NCBI GenBank assembly: GCA_963697455.1
Contig: CAVOOI010000026.1
Location: 1 to 61,205, forward strand
Direction of reading: 5' to 3'
Length of the DNA stretch: 61,205 nucleotides
Origin: JAFEDN01 sp963697455
GTDB lineage: Bacteria; Pseudomonadota; Gammaproteobacteria; Coxiellales; Coxiellaceae
The notes beneath the pieces were generated by a model that ran no database searches, had not been told where the DNA came from, and saw nothing but the letters and a program-made list of their open reading frames with translations. Position numbers and translations under genes: made by a program. Below, piece after piece: positions 52,643 through 61,205 of this stretch (position 1 is the stretch's first letter; each line of letters starts with the position of its first letter).

Positions 52643-53948
52643 ATCAGCCATTTTGCTTGGTTGGGTTTGCGCTAGTGTAAGCGCCGCAACCGCACCAGCA
52701 AAAAAATCCATCCTCGATATTCAGTATTGGAAAACCTCACAAGGGACGCCAGTATACTTCGTACATACTCCTGAATTACCGATGATCGATACCAGAATTA
52801 TTTTTACCGCTGGCTCTGCTTACGACGATAAACAATGGGGAATCGCCAGTTTGGTGACATCTATGTTAGATGAAGGCACCAAGAGTCATAATGCCGATCA
52901 AATCGCCGATGTATTTGACCAGGTTGGCGCTGAATTTAGTAATCAAACCGACCGCGATGTCACTACCCTCTCCTTACGCAGTTTGAGCGACCCGAAGTAT
53001 TTCACCTCAGCCTTACAAATGTTTACCGAAGTATTAGGACAAGCCAATTTTCCTCAACAAGCATTCTCGCGGGTAAAACAACAAACTTTATCGGCCATTA
53101 ATCAGGAGCAACAAAACCCTTTCTCAGTGGCCACCAATGCTTTTTATCAGAATTTATATGACGATAATGCTTACAGTCATACTACGCTTGGAACAGCTCA
53201 AACCATAAACGCACTGACTCAAGACCAAGCACGGGCTTTCTACCAGCGTTATTTTGTCAGCGCCAATGCAAAAATAATTTTAGTGGGCGATCTAGATCGT
53301 CCGCATGCTGAAAAAATTGCTGAGCAGTTGATGGCTGCGCTACCTAAAGGCACGCCGGCTCCCGCTTTGAATATCGGTAATAAAAATCCTGGGACGGGAA
53401 TGCGCCCAATTGAGTTTCCATCACAACAAACGACTATCATTACTGGACAATTGGGGATAGACCGGCAAAATCCAGAATATTTTCCGCTGATGGTGGGCAA
53501 TTACCTACTGGGCGTTATGCCGCTAGGCTCTTTGTTGTTTGAACAAGTACGTAATCAACACGGCCTGGCTTATGATGTTTCCAGCTCTTTTTCGTTGATG
53601 ACTTATCGAGGTCCTTTTGTCATTGTGTTGCAAACCCGTACTGCTGAGAAAAATCAGGCATTGAATATCGCCCAACAAGTATTGCGTCAGTATACAGCAG
53701 AAGGCCCGAAACCTGAGCAATTACAAATGGCCAAACAAAATATCGTTAACCATTTCCCCTTAAATTTGGCCACTAATGAACAAATTGGCTCGGTTCTGGC
53801 GCAAATGGCAATCAATCAACGCCCCCTTGATTACTTGGATACTTACCAAGATAAAGTGAATGCAGTCTCGGCTACGCAGATAAAACAAGCGTTTCAAACT
53901 TATATCAATCCCGACAAGCTGTTAACGGTGACGGTGGGTCAAAAATGA
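52620..53948 (+). CDS. M16 family non-catalytic partner
   Basis: A 442-aa M16 homologue with its own signal peptide (SAILLGWVCASVSAATA). At the zinc-site position it reads GIASLVTSMLDEGT, without H-x-x-E-H, so it is catalytically inactive. It retains the R/Y pair region near the C-terminal half (VRNQHGLAYDVSSSFS), which helps substrate binding in the dimer. GGAG inside the upstream gene serves its start. The pair structure (active plus inactive) is standard in bacteria. Confidence 0.92.
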   Translation: MRRQLFIKSAILLGWVCASVSAATAPAKKSILDIQYWKTSQGTPVYFVHTPELPMIDTRIIFTAGSAYDDKQWGIASLVTSMLDEGTKSHNADQIADVFDQVGAEFSNQTDRDVTTLSLRSLSDPKYFTSALQMFTEVLGQANFPQQAFSRVKQQTLSAINQEQQNPFSVATNAFYQNLYDDNAYSHTTLGTAQTINALTQDQARAFYQRYFVSANAKIILVGDLDRPHAEKIAEQLMAALPKGTPAPALNIGNKNPGTGMRPIEFPSQQTTIITGQLGIDRQNPEYFPLMVGNYLLGVMPLGSLLFEQVRNQHGLAYDVSSSFSLMTYRGPFVIVLQTRTAEKNQALNIAQQVLRQYTAEGPKPEQLQMAKQNIVNHFPLNLATNEQIGSVLAQMAINQRPLDYLDTYQDKVNAVSATQIKQAFQTYINPDKLLTVTVGQK

Positions 53949-53971
53949 GTACCCAATAATTCGAGACTGTC

Positions 53972-54532
53972 ATGCAATCAGTGCGCATCATTGGTGGAAC
54001 ATGGCGCAGCCGCCGGCTTGAATTTCCCGAACTGCCCGGCTTACGGCCTACTCAAGATCGGATCCGCGAAACCTTATTTAATTGGCTAATGCCATTTGTT
54101 AATAACGCAACCTGCTTAGATTTATTTGCCGGTAGCGGCGCATTAGGTTTTGAAGCGCTATCACGGGGCGCGCGTTTTAGTTGTTTTGTAGACAGTCATC
54201 GCCGAGTGCTCACTGCTTTACATGCTAATGCTCAAAAATTAGCGATCAGCCCGGACCGCTTCGCGATTACGATGGGCGGCGCGACTTGCAAACATTTACC
54301 GTCGCTGCCGCAAGCGCCTTTTGATATCGTTTTTTTAGATCCGCCCTTTCATCAGGGTTTGCTCGCCGCAGCCAATGATTGGTTACTCAATTCTGGTTCT
54401 TTAAAAGCAGGCGCTTTAATCTATATGGAGATGGAAAAAGATCTGCAATTAACCTTGCCTGATGGCTGGGAAATATTTCGTCAGCAGACGACTTCGAGTT
54501 TAATCTTTCAATTAGTACGAGTTATAGTATGA
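53972..54532 (+). CDS. rsmD: 16S rRNA (guanine966-N2)-methyltransferase
   Basis: A 186-aa SAM-dependent enzyme. It begins VRIIGGTWRSRRLEFP and RPTQDRIRETLFNWL, has the SAM-binding DLFAGSGALGFEALSRGA and the catalytic VFLDPPF (N/D-PP-F). RsmD methylates G966 of 16S rRNA on the assembled small subunit. It lies 23 bases after the M16 pair, a common neighbourhood in gammaproteobacteria, and overlaps the next gene by four bases (ATGA). Confidence 0.95.
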   Translation: MQSVRIIGGTWRSRRLEFPELPGLRPTQDRIRETLFNWLMPFVNNATCLDLFAGSGALGFEALSRGARFSCFVDSHRRVLTALHANAQKLAISPDRFAITMGGATCKHLPSLPQAPFDIVFLDPPFHQGLLAAANDWLLNSGSLKAGALIYMEMEKDLQLTLPDGWEIFRQQTTSSLIFQLVRVIV

Positions 54533-54957
54533 AGAAATTAATCAAGATGTTTGGGGTACTTGGCCTTTTATTCATAGCTGCGCCATTAGCTGCAGCGAAT
54601 GAATTAATTTGGAAAGTCACTATTATTTCAGTGTTGCCTAGCAGGGCCAACGTTCCCGCAGACTATTGTCTGCAATTTTCTCCAGACGTCTATGCTGGAT
54701 CATTAACTCAGCTCCAGCAAACTGGGGTAAAGGCGCGCAATGGCGTGCTGATCAAATACCGCACCATGCAAACTCAGCAAGAGAATGCACTATTTTTCAC
54801 TTCCATAGATGCGGTAATCTCCAAGCAGCTCGACCCAAGTCATTCTTGGTATACCCGCCTGCATATCCACTTACAACAACTCACCATGAATGGCGTGGCC
54901 GATGGCGTTTGGAGTACTTTGGATTGCAAGGGCCGCTTGATTGCCCAAGCTTTGTGA
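54529..54957 (+). CDS. small secreted hypothetical protein
   Basis: A 142-aa protein with a signal peptide (FGVLGLLFIAAPLAAANE) and a periplasmic domain with two cysteines (ADYCLQFSPD, STLDCKGRL) that may form a disulfide. No family recognised. It is translationally coupled to rsmD by ATGA overlap, though no functional link is evident. An inverted repeat at 54988-55033 follows. Confidence 0.75.
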   Translation: MKKLIKMFGVLGLLFIAAPLAAANELIWKVTIISVLPSRANVPADYCLQFSPDVYAGSLTQLQQTGVKARNGVLIKYRTMQTQQENALFFTSIDAVISKQLDPSHSWYTRLHIHLQQLTMNGVADGVWSTLDCKGRLIAQAL

Positions 54958-54987
54958 TTTTCAACCAAAAGGGTCCAGTCTCATAAA

Positions 54988-55033
54988 GATCATTTTAAGA
55001 AGCACAGCAGGCATTGCTGAGGAAAAAATGATC
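54988..55033 (+). terminator. hairpin after the rsmD operon
   Basis: Outer arms GATCATTTT (54988-54996) and AAAATGATC (55025-55033) enclose an inner hairpin (CAGCA...TGCTG). There is no T run right after it, so termination is only possible, not certain. Confidence 0.4.
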
Positions 55034-55047
55034 CTTCACTCTGGCCA

Positions 55048-55073
55048 AAAAAATTCCCGATCGGGAATTTTTT
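55048..55073. promoter_or_regulatory. HipB operator 1
   Basis: A perfect 26-bp palindrome centred on CCCGATCGGG between 55060 and 55061, with AAAAAATT/AATTTTTT arms. It is the first of three sites with the core [AC]CC[GT]ATCGG. Confidence 0.65.
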
Positions 55074-55102
55074 ACCTATCCTGGAGGAGTTTTTGGCTAT
55101 CT

Positions 55103-55118
55103 TTTACCGATCGGTAAA
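55103..55118. promoter_or_regulatory. HipB operator 2
   Basis: Perfect palindrome TTTACCGATCGGTAAA, centre between 55110 and 55111, exactly 50 bp from operator 1. Confidence 0.7.
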
Positions 55119-55152
55119 TTTAGTTGCGGAAAGGAGCTTTTATAGGCTAAAA

Positions 55153-55168
55153 TTTCCCTATCGGTAAA
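55153..55168. promoter_or_regulatory. HipB operator 3
   Basis: TTTCCCTATCGGTAAA, an imperfect version of operator 2, centre between 55160 and 55161, exactly 50 bp from operator 2 and 15 bases before the hipB ATG, where repressor would block transcription start. Confidence 0.65.
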
Positions 55169-55183
55169 ATAGAGATTTTGAAT

Positions 55184-55402
55184 ATGGGCCTCATTAAGAA
55201 TCCACAAGATGTCGGAACGTTGGTTCAGACCATTCGTAAGATACAGAAACTTACTCAAACTGAGTTGGCGGCCACAGCAGGAGTGGGAGTACGTTTTATT
55301 GTGGATTTAGAAAAGGGCAAGGAAACTTGTCAGTTGGGCAAAACCTTACGAGTATTGCACATGCTGGGCGTTCATTTACAAACTGACGAGAAGACTCCAT
55401 GA
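55184..55402 (+). CDS. hipB: HipB-type antitoxin, XRE-family repressor
   Basis: About 72 aa from ATG 55184 (an in-frame TTG at 55178 is less likely). A helix-turn-helix domain is clear: LVQTIRKIQKLTQTELAATA, VGVRFIVDLEKGKETCQLGK, then VLHMLGVHLQ. It binds HipA to neutralise it, and represses the operon by binding upstream palindromes, three of which are seen at 55048-55168. Its stop overlaps the hipA start (ATGA). Confidence 0.92.
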   Translation: MGLIKNPQDVGTLVQTIRKIQKLTQTELAATAGVGVRFIVDLEKGKETCQLGKTLRVLHMLGVHLQTDEKTP

Positions 55403-56682
55403 CTCGTCTTTTAGATGTTTATTTTTATGATCGGCCGGTGGGCAAGTTATCTCAAGATTCCAGCGGTCGGCTAAGTTTTGCATACAACAGAGAATATCTT
55501 AATTCAGATGGGGCGTTACCACTTTCTATTGCACTACCACTGCGTGGTCAACCTTTTGATCATCTGGCTTCGCAAGCTTTTTTTGAAGGATTGCTGCCGG
55601 AGGGGGATGTTCGTCATCAACTGGCCGATTGTTTACGTATTTCTGAAAAAAATATTTTTTCTTTATTAGAAGCTGTCGCGGGAGAATGCGCAGGCGCTGT
55701 CTCGCTTTATTCCGAAGATGAAAAATCAAAGATAGCAGATTCAAATAATATGAAAATTCGAATTCTGACTGATCAAGAGTTCTTCACAATTTTAAATAAT
55801 TTAAAAAATAACCCTTTTTTGGCAGATGAAAAAAACATCAGGCTTTCTTTAGCCGGCGCACAAAATAAATTGCCTATCATTACTATACATCACCCCAATA
55901 ACAATTATACGATTGCCTTATCATTAGGAATGCCGACTACTGATATCTTAAAAATTCCTATTATTTCGTATCCCGGCAGCGTACATAATGAATTTTTTTG
56001 TATGCAACTGGCAATATTGGCTGGCATTAACGTTCCAATGACTCGTCTTAAAAAAATTAAGGATACTGATTTTCTACTCATTAATCGATATGACAGGTTT
56101 ACAGAAAAAACCGATTCAGGTCAAACTATCATTCATAAACTACATCAAGAAGATTTTTGTCAAGCTCTGAGTATTGTTCCACAAATGAAATATGAAGAAA
56201 ACAATACGGGCCCGACCCTTCTAAAATGTTTGGATTTGATTCAAAATCATAGCGCTCAACCCAGCGTAGATAAATTAGAATTTATAAAAATAATTATTTT
56301 TAATTATTTAATTGGCAATGCGGATGCACACGGTAAGAATTTCTCATTGTTATACTTTAACGGAAAGCCGCGCTTAGCTCCCGCTTATGATTTATTAAGT
56401 ACCGCCGTTTATCCACAATTAAGCAAAAAAATGGCAATGAGGATTGGCCGTAAAAATGACCCTAATCGCGTGTTATTGCAACATTGGCAAACATTAGTAG
56501 AAGATAACGCCTCCGCTCGAAAAGTGCTGGAAAATAGTTTGCGGAATGTTTCCAGTAATCTGCCTACTCTTGCCGATTCATTACAAAATAATCTGGAAAA
56601 ACTAGGCATCACTTCACCGATATTTGAGCAAATCAAAAAAATTATCCAAAAAAGAGCAAAACACATTGCTCTTTATTTTTAA
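55399..56682 (+). CDS. hipA: HipA-type Ser/Thr kinase toxin
   Basis: A 427-aa complete HipA. Motifs: LSLAGAQNKLP (149-159, with Ser150 at the autophosphorylation position), LINRYDR (227-233), HQEDFCQAL (249-257), the catalytic IGNADAHGKNFSLL (Asp309) and the metal-binding APAYDLLS (Asp331). These fall at almost the same numbers as in E. coli HipA, which phosphorylates glutamyl-tRNA synthetase and induces persistence. All key residues are present, so the toxin should be active. The body is more AT-rich in codon use than rsmD upstream, consistent with acquisition. Confidence 0.93.
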   Translation: MTRLLDVYFYDRPVGKLSQDSSGRLSFAYNREYLNSDGALPLSIALPLRGQPFDHLASQAFFEGLLPEGDVRHQLADCLRISEKNIFSLLEAVAGECAGAVSLYSEDEKSKIADSNNMKIRILTDQEFFTILNNLKNNPFLADEKNIRLSLAGAQNKLPIITIHHPNNNYTIALSLGMPTTDILKIPIISYPGSVHNEFFCMQLAILAGINVPMTRLKKIKDTDFLLINRYDRFTEKTDSGQTIIHKLHQEDFCQALSIVPQMKYEENNTGPTLLKCLDLIQNHSAQPSVDKLEFIKIIIFNYLIGNADAHGKNFSLLYFNGKPRLAPAYDLLSTAVYPQLSKKMAMRIGRKNDPNRVLLQHWQTLVEDNASARKVLENSLRNVSSNLPTLADSLQNNLEKLGITSPIFEQIKKIIQKRAKHIALYF

Positions 56683-56719
56683 AAATGTAATAGGATTGAC
56701 CCAATGATATTATGGGTGG

Positions 56720-57517
56720 TTACTGAAGGGTATAGATCATCTTCGAATGACTAGGGAAAACATAGTTAACCGAAGCACAAATTTTATAAATCAAATTATT
56801 ATATATTAATTTATTGGTTTCGGTTCTTTGTATTAATGGATTTGATAAAAGTTCAAGCTCTGTAGTGGTGACATTCAGCTGGATTCGATAAATATGAGAA
56901 TTTGCCGATAAGTTAACTAAACATACGTCAACCGGTGAAGTTAAAGTATGTTTCTCATCAACCATCACTACGAATGCCGGAGATTCAATGGTTTTTAAAT
57001 CTGCTTCTTTTGAAATTAAAAATTGCGGAAGACTTTTTTCGAGCTTACGGCAGTTTTCGTTCCCATGCTTTACAATGGATTCTTGTTTCAAAAAACTTGG
57101 AAAAAACCCAAACAAGTTGCCCAATTTTTCCTCTTTAAACTCATCTACAGCTTCTAACAAGTTATCGAAGATTTCCCTTGTGTAATATAAATATTGATGA
57201 GCAAAGATAATTTCGTACGGATTGAGAGCATGGATAACTTTAGGATATCCTTTTTCCCCTTTTTTATCACTAAATTGATTGCTAGTTTGATGTAATTTTC
57301 TAAGAATTAATAAAGCGCTAAAAGAGCTTTTTGATACAAATAAATCGTTAGCATATTGGGTGATATCTCTCAAAACTTCATAATAACTCTTAAGAGTCTG
57401 GCTTTGCTTTGAATCTCTTAAGAGATTATCAGCTTGAGCAATTTTCATCATATTTTCTGTTTCTTTGCTCCAGCTTAACAATAAACTTTGAATTTTATAT
57501 AACTTATCTTTTCTCAT
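56720..57517 (-). CDS. hypothetical protein, helical N-terminus
   Basis: A 265-aa protein that I do not recognise. It has no signal peptide or membrane helix. The first 160 residues look helical with a charged surface (LLLSWSKETENMMKIAQADN); the last 90 form a beta-rich domain (ESPAFVVMVDEKHTLTSP, IYRIQLNVTTTELELLS). It is AT-rich and convergent with hipA, suggesting acquired DNA. No ribosome-binding site of note. The gap to mrcA is about 145 bases. Confidence 0.6.
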   Translation of the reverse strand: MRKDKLYKIQSLLLSWSKETENMMKIAQADNLLRDSKQSQTLKSYYEVLRDITQYANDLFVSKSSFSALLILRKLHQTSNQFSDKKGEKGYPKVIHALNPYEIIFAHQYLYYTREIFDNLLEAVDEFKEEKLGNLFGFFPSFLKQESIVKHGNENCRKLEKSLPQFLISKEADLKTIESPAFVVMVDEKHTLTSPVDVCLVNLSANSHIYRIQLNVTTTELELLSNPLIQRTETNKLIYNNLIYKICASVNYVFPSHSKMIYTLQ

Positions 57518-57661
57518 CTTTAACCCTCTGTTTTCATATATAATATAATATGCACATAAAGGTTAAGAAAATCTTAAAATCCCGACTCATCAATTGCAAT
57601 TTTGTAAATTTCACATGGTGTATGGGTAAGAAGGAAATGGGCAAGGAAAAAAATATTTTAT

Positions 57662-60034
57662 TTAAAAAATATCTTCAGATCCGGGATTTCCGCTACTATC
57701 GCTGCCGGTAGCGGCTCCTGCGGTTACGGGCGCTTGGGTATGTGGCTCAGTGCCTTGACGAAAAACTTCAAACAAGGCATTTTGCTGGTCAACTCCCGCT
57801 AATAATCCAGTCGCTGGGTCAATGCGTGCAGTGACAATACCCGGAGGTTGCGGCATGGTGCTTGGCGGCATTCCGGCTAAGGCAGTGCGCATAAATTCAA
57901 TCCAGATAGATAACGCAGCATCGGCGCCATATTCATGAGTGGAAGTTAAATCATCAAAACCAATCCACACCGTGGTTGCAATTTGCGTGTTAAAACCGGA
58001 AAACCAAGCGTCTACTTTGTTGTTAGTCGTACCGGTTTTTCCAGAGAGATCTGCTCGCTTCAACACTAATGCAGCTCGTCCAGTGCCATGAACAATCACA
58101 TCTTGTAAAGCCTGACTAATTAAATAAGCGTTCTGCGAATCAATTACCTGCGGCGCAAGGTTAGTCTGAGTTTGCGCAGCATTTGGGTCGGCAATGCAAG
58201 GCGCACAGGCATGCGCTGGATTTGCCGAAAAGATAACTTGCTGATTTTCGCCAGTGATATGATCAATGTAAAATGGAGTCACTCGATATCCGCCATTGGC
58301 AAATACACTGTAGGCTGTCACCACTGTGAGTGGCGAAGTCAAACCTGTTCCAAGCGCTAGTGATAAAGACTGAGGTAAGTTGTCAGCATTAAATCCAAAT
58401 CGCTGCGCGTAATTAACGGCGTAAGGAATTCCCATTTCTTGTAACAACCGGATCGATACCATATTGAGGGATCTTACTAAACCATCGCGTAGCCGAGTGA
58501 CCCCGGAAAACTGTCGAGTGTCATTTCGGGGCCGCCATACACTATCTTCTCCCGTATCGTCCATCACGATTGGAGAATCATTGATCGTGCTGGCAAGCGT
58601 AAATCCTTTATCTAATGCCGCCGAATAGATAAACGGCTTAAACACCGAGCCGGGCTGGCGTTGAGCTTGGGTAGCCCGGTTGAATTCACTCAATCCGAAA
58701 TCGTACCCCCCTACCAGAGCCAGCAAGGCGCCGTTCTGTGGGTTGATGGAAACTAAAACCCCCTGAACCTGAGGCAATGCCTCCAACCTCCAGACCTGAT
58801 TCACCAAACGGACCCAAATTACCTCGCCCGCTTGCGCAATTTTACTAGCCTGTTCCGGCGCCGCGCCCCTGGCGCCGTTACTCAAAGAAGGAATGATAAT
58901 GGTACGGCCATCCGCTAACAATCCCTGCAGGCTATCATCATTCACTTTGAGCACTGCTGCTGGCTGCAATACATTAAAAGGTAAGCTTAATTGGGCTAAT
59001 TTTTGCTGCCAATCGTTTTGCCAATCTGCACCATCGCGGGTGAGTACTTGTTTAGTAGAAGAATAACCGTGGCGCTCAGTATAATCGACTAGCCCGGTCT
59101 GTAAATTTTGATCAGCTGCATTTTGTAACAGGCTGGAGAGAGTAGTATACACGCTGTAGCCCTGGTCATAAGCGTTGTCTCCATATTGTTGCGCCATATA
59201 TTGGCGCACCATTTCTCCCACATAGGGGGCATTCACTTCAACTAACGGGCCATGATAACTGGCGTGATCTTGTTCCTGGGTAGCTTGCAGATATTGGGCC
59301 CGCGAGATCTCACCTACACCCAGCATACGCAACAGCACATGATTGCGCCGTTCAGTCGCAGCAGCAGGCCGGACAATCGGATTATTTCTAGAAGGCGCTT
59401 GGGGTAGGCCTGCGATCATCGCCATTTCCGCCAACGTAAGCTGATTTAGCTCCTTACCATAATAAACGTTCGCAGCCGCAGCTACTCCGTAGGCGTGATT
59501 ACCAAAATAAACCTTATTCAAATATAATTCTAAAATTTTATCTTTGCTGAATGAGCGTTCAATTTTTAAAGCCAATAAAATTTCTCTGATTTTCCGGATA
59601 TAAGTTTTCTTATGCGTTAAGAAAAAATTGCGGGCCACTTGCATAGTAATGGTGCTGGCTCCCTGACTTTTCTGACCCGTCCCCACGACCACTTTAAACG
59701 CGCGGAACAAGCCAATAAAGTCCACTCCGGGATGCGAGTAAAATCGTTGATCTTCGGTCGCTAAAATAGCTTGAATCAGGGGTTTAGGTACTTGATCCAA
59801 GCCAACAGGCATACGGCGGCTAGCGCCATATTCAGCAATAAGCTTGCCATCATAGGAATAAATGCGCAGCGGCACCTGCATGTGTGCATCTTTTAATACA
59901 CTGACGTTAGGGAGCTGCATTTCGATAAAAACACAAAAGCCAACCACAGCGGCTATAAAAGCAGCCACTATGCCAATAATCACTAGGAAGTAGCGGGCGA
60001 TGGCGCGAAATACAAAAGATATTACCTTTTTCAT
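57662..60034 (-). CDS. mrcA: penicillin-binding protein 1A
   Basis: About 790 aa from the ATG at 60034; this start is preferred to the frame limit at 60073 because it places the membrane anchor (FLVIIGIVAAFIAAVVGFCV) near the N-terminus as in PBP1A. The glycosyltransferase domain has ATEDQRFYSHPGVD (catalytic Glu), GASTITMQVARNFFL and KILELYLNKVYFG. The transpeptidase domain has GSVFKPF (Ser about 463), SLN and SGKTGTTNN (about 665). It polymerises and cross-links peptidoglycan at the inner membrane. Its activator LpoA is represented by the fragment at 3-377. Confidence 0.95.
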   Translation of the reverse strand: MKKVISFVFRAIARYFLVIIGIVAAFIAAVVGFCVFIEMQLPNVSVLKDAHMQVPLRIYSYDGKLIAEYGASRRMPVGLDQVPKPLIQAILATEDQRFYSHPGVDFIGLFRAFKVVVGTGQKSQGASTITMQVARNFFLTHKKTYIRKIREILLALKIERSFSKDKILELYLNKVYFGNHAYGVAAAANVYYGKELNQLTLAEMAMIAGLPQAPSRNNPIVRPAAATERRNHVLLRMLGVGEISRAQYLQATQEQDHASYHGPLVEVNAPYVGEMVRQYMAQQYGDNAYDQGYSVYTTLSSLLQNAADQNLQTGLVDYTERHGYSSTKQVLTRDGADWQNDWQQKLAQLSLPFNVLQPAAVLKVNDDSLQGLLADGRTIIIPSLSNGARGAAPEQASKIAQAGEVIWVRLVNQVWRLEALPQVQGVLVSINPQNGALLALVGGYDFGLSEFNRATQAQRQPGSVFKPFIYSAALDKGFTLASTINDSPIVMDDTGEDSVWRPRNDTRQFSGVTRLRDGLVRSLNMVSIRLLQEMGIPYAVNYAQRFGFNADNLPQSLSLALGTGLTSPLTVVTAYSVFANGGYRVTPFYIDHITGENQQVIFSANPAHACAPCIADPNAAQTQTNLAPQVIDSQNAYLISQALQDVIVHGTGRAALVLKRADLSGKTGTTNNKVDAWFSGFNTQIATTVWIGFDDLTSTHEYGADAALSIWIEFMRTALAGMPPSTMPQPPGIVTARIDPATGLLAGVDQQNALFEVFRQGTEPHTQAPVTAGAATGSDSSGNPGSEDIF

Positions 60035-60108
60035 TATGATGAATCTTAATGTAAAAAATCTATTGTAACACAACTTATGATTAGCTTAATGCTTATGGCA
60101 TCAAGACT

Positions 60109-61047
60109 TTAAAGTTTGCTCACTAAAGTAGTGGGTTGGATTTCTTGGGTTTGAATGGATTTCTTTCTAGCGTCAAATAAACCTCTTTTACCCATAGGCA
60201 GCTTTTGCGTGGCTTTATCCCATGGATTGGTTACCGTCAACACATAGTTTTTTTGAATCCTGGTGTTTAAATCCAGCATATTCAGGCCGAGCGAAAAATA
60301 CTGGTTTATGATATTAAATCTGGTCGGGTCCAATAGTCCCGCATGACTTAACAGACGTAAACCCAGCACAATCGTGGTTTCAGGCTTGTCGTCGGGATTA
60401 GTTTCTGCTGCCACTTTGCTCAATATCTGCGGATAATCAGCAAAACCGCTAATATAAAGGGCTTGCGCCTGTGTCGGAGGAATTTTATCGAAAATAATGT
60501 CTAATGACGCCGTTAACGCCATATTGTATTCAGTGTTTCTACCTTGCTCAGTATCTTCAAAGTAGAATTTTTTCCCGGCGCCTAAAGCTCTCAGGTATAA
60601 TGCAATATTCGTGAATACACCTGGTCCTGTGGGCGTATGCGAACCATCCATGTTATCGACTTTTATAGATCTTTCTGTGTCATTTATCTGGCTTTTAATT
60701 TTAGCGGTTTCCTCTGAACGCATACTGCAGAAAAAACCTCCGGAAATAACTGTAGTAGCTAATGTGCAATGATTGGCGTCGAGCTCAGCGCTTCCAAAAA
60801 TCAATTCTCCGGTTCCAGCATCAATCACAAACCGGCTCTCATTTAGTTTAGTGAGTTGGTTTGACAATTGGTCTGGAGAAGTAATGAAATGAGGGGCGGT
60901 TTGCCAACTACTAGTGCCTTTATAAGTATTAGTAAAAGATTCGAGTGGCGATACTATACGGTGCATTGAGCTTTGGAGCGCGGCGAACATTCGGATCGCG
61001 GGATAGAGCGCCGTAGCCCACCGGGAAGGTCCATCGGAGAGGATCAA
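60109..61047 (-). CDS. hypothetical protein, N-terminus uncertain at the GC-rich end
   Basis: The frame covers 312 codons. Reliable sequence begins near SPLESFTNTYKGTSSWQ and continues through an unknown domain (ESRFVIDAGTGELIFGSAEL, CTLATTVISGGFFC, GVFTNIALYLRALG), ending with a basic tail. I do not recognise it. The first 25-30 codons lie in the GC-rich tract beyond about 60970 and probably do not belong to the native gene, so its true start is missing. It is 35 bases after mrcA's frame limit and on the same strand. Confidence 0.55.
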   Translation of the reverse strand: MILSDGPSRWATALYPAIRMFAALQSSMHRIVSPLESFTNTYKGTSSWQTAPHFITSPDQLSNQLTKLNESRFVIDAGTGELIFGSAELDANHCTLATTVISGGFFCSMRSEETAKIKSQINDTERSIKVDNMDGSHTPTGPGVFTNIALYLRALGAGKKFYFEDTEQGRNTEYNMALTASLDIIFDKIPPTQAQALYISGFADYPQILSKVAAETNPDDKPETTIVLGLRLLSHAGLLDPTRFNIINQYFSLGLNMLDLNTRIQKNYVLTVTNPWDKATQKLPMGKRGLFDARKKSIQTQEIQPTTLVSKL

Positions 61048-61205
61048 GGTCAGCGACAGCAGCGCTTGGTGCCGCCGACCGCCACGAGAAGAGCCCCCAC
61101 CACCGAGGCCGTCCGGTCGGGTTCTTGGCGGATTTCGAGGCGCGAGCGGGTGGTTTTAATCATTCTCTCGACGGGGAAGCCCTCGACGACGAGTGTACCC
61201 CCCTC
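60970..61205. other. GC-rich terminal segment unlike the rest of the window
   Basis: From about 60970 the sequence becomes markedly GC-rich (for example GGATCGCGGGATAGAGCGCC and CGACGGGGAAGCCC). On the minus strand one frame reads TLVVEGFPVERMIKTTRSRL, then QEPDRTASVVGALL, a coding-like fragment of a different codon style. This is most likely a chimeric or contaminant end. Confidence 0.55.

Overview
The window looks like chromosome of a host-associated gammaproteobacterium, most plausibly of the Legionellales (Coxiella/Aquicella/Berkiella-like). Housekeeping genes (metK-ahcY, trpS, prlC, ubiA, rsmD, mrcA, waaC) read as gammaproteobacterial. Composition is moderately AT-rich by eye, short palindromic repeats of the type seen in intracellular bacteria are scattered through it, and one locus encodes very large non-secretory proteins plus an OTU-type cysteine protease. 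The genus assignment is inference.

Layout. (1) 1-1230: a broken lpoA start and an OmpA-domain lipoprotein. (2) 1231-27946, minus strand: an R64/Tcp-like type IVb pilus locus transcribed as pilQ-pilR-pilS-prepilin-large prepilin, then an OTU protease gene, then a giant gene (about 14.4 kb, about 4,780 codons if two poly-C frameshifts are repaired), then pilL-pilN-pilO-pilP. The pilN secretin is split by four frameshifts and an amber codon, and pilP has a frameshifted Pro/Ala-rich tail. (3) 28152-34185: LPS-type glycosyltransferases, a DUF2390 pair, an L,D-transpeptidase and ubiA (each with one frameshift), a membrane-associated GT2 and a 55-codon antitoxin-like gene. (4) 34334-40835: metK-ahcY, trpS, a HepT/MntA-type toxin-antitoxin pair and prlC. 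(5) 40838-46441, accessory: a VapB remnant, a complete ISAs1-family element with 10-bp target duplication, a membrane protein with a HEPN-like motif, a NYN-domain protein, a cold-shock/zinc-ribbon protein and a winged-helix regulator under a palindromic promoter. (6) 46532-51170: a duplicated array of three paralogous Cys-rich membrane proteins ending in Cys-Cys, a secreted 152-aa protein with a partial second copy, and a DUF4143 ATPase with a partial second copy. (7) 51269-60034: paired M16 peptidases, rsmD, a HipBA system with three operators spaced exactly 50 bp, a hypothetical gene and mrcA. (8) 60109-61205: a hypothetical gene running into a GC-rich end that does not match the rest.

How it fits together. 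The outstanding feature is the insertion of an OTU protease and a giant Ser/Pro-tract protein into the middle of a pilus operon, on the same strand and with tight spacing. The simplest reading is an effector-like cargo pair inside a pilus locus, with the secretin gene decayed or badly sequenced. Single-base indels at homopolymers recur in seven otherwise good genes, so sequencing error must be separated from real pseudogenisation or phase variation before any biology is claimed for them. No tRNA, rRNA or CRISPR array was seen.
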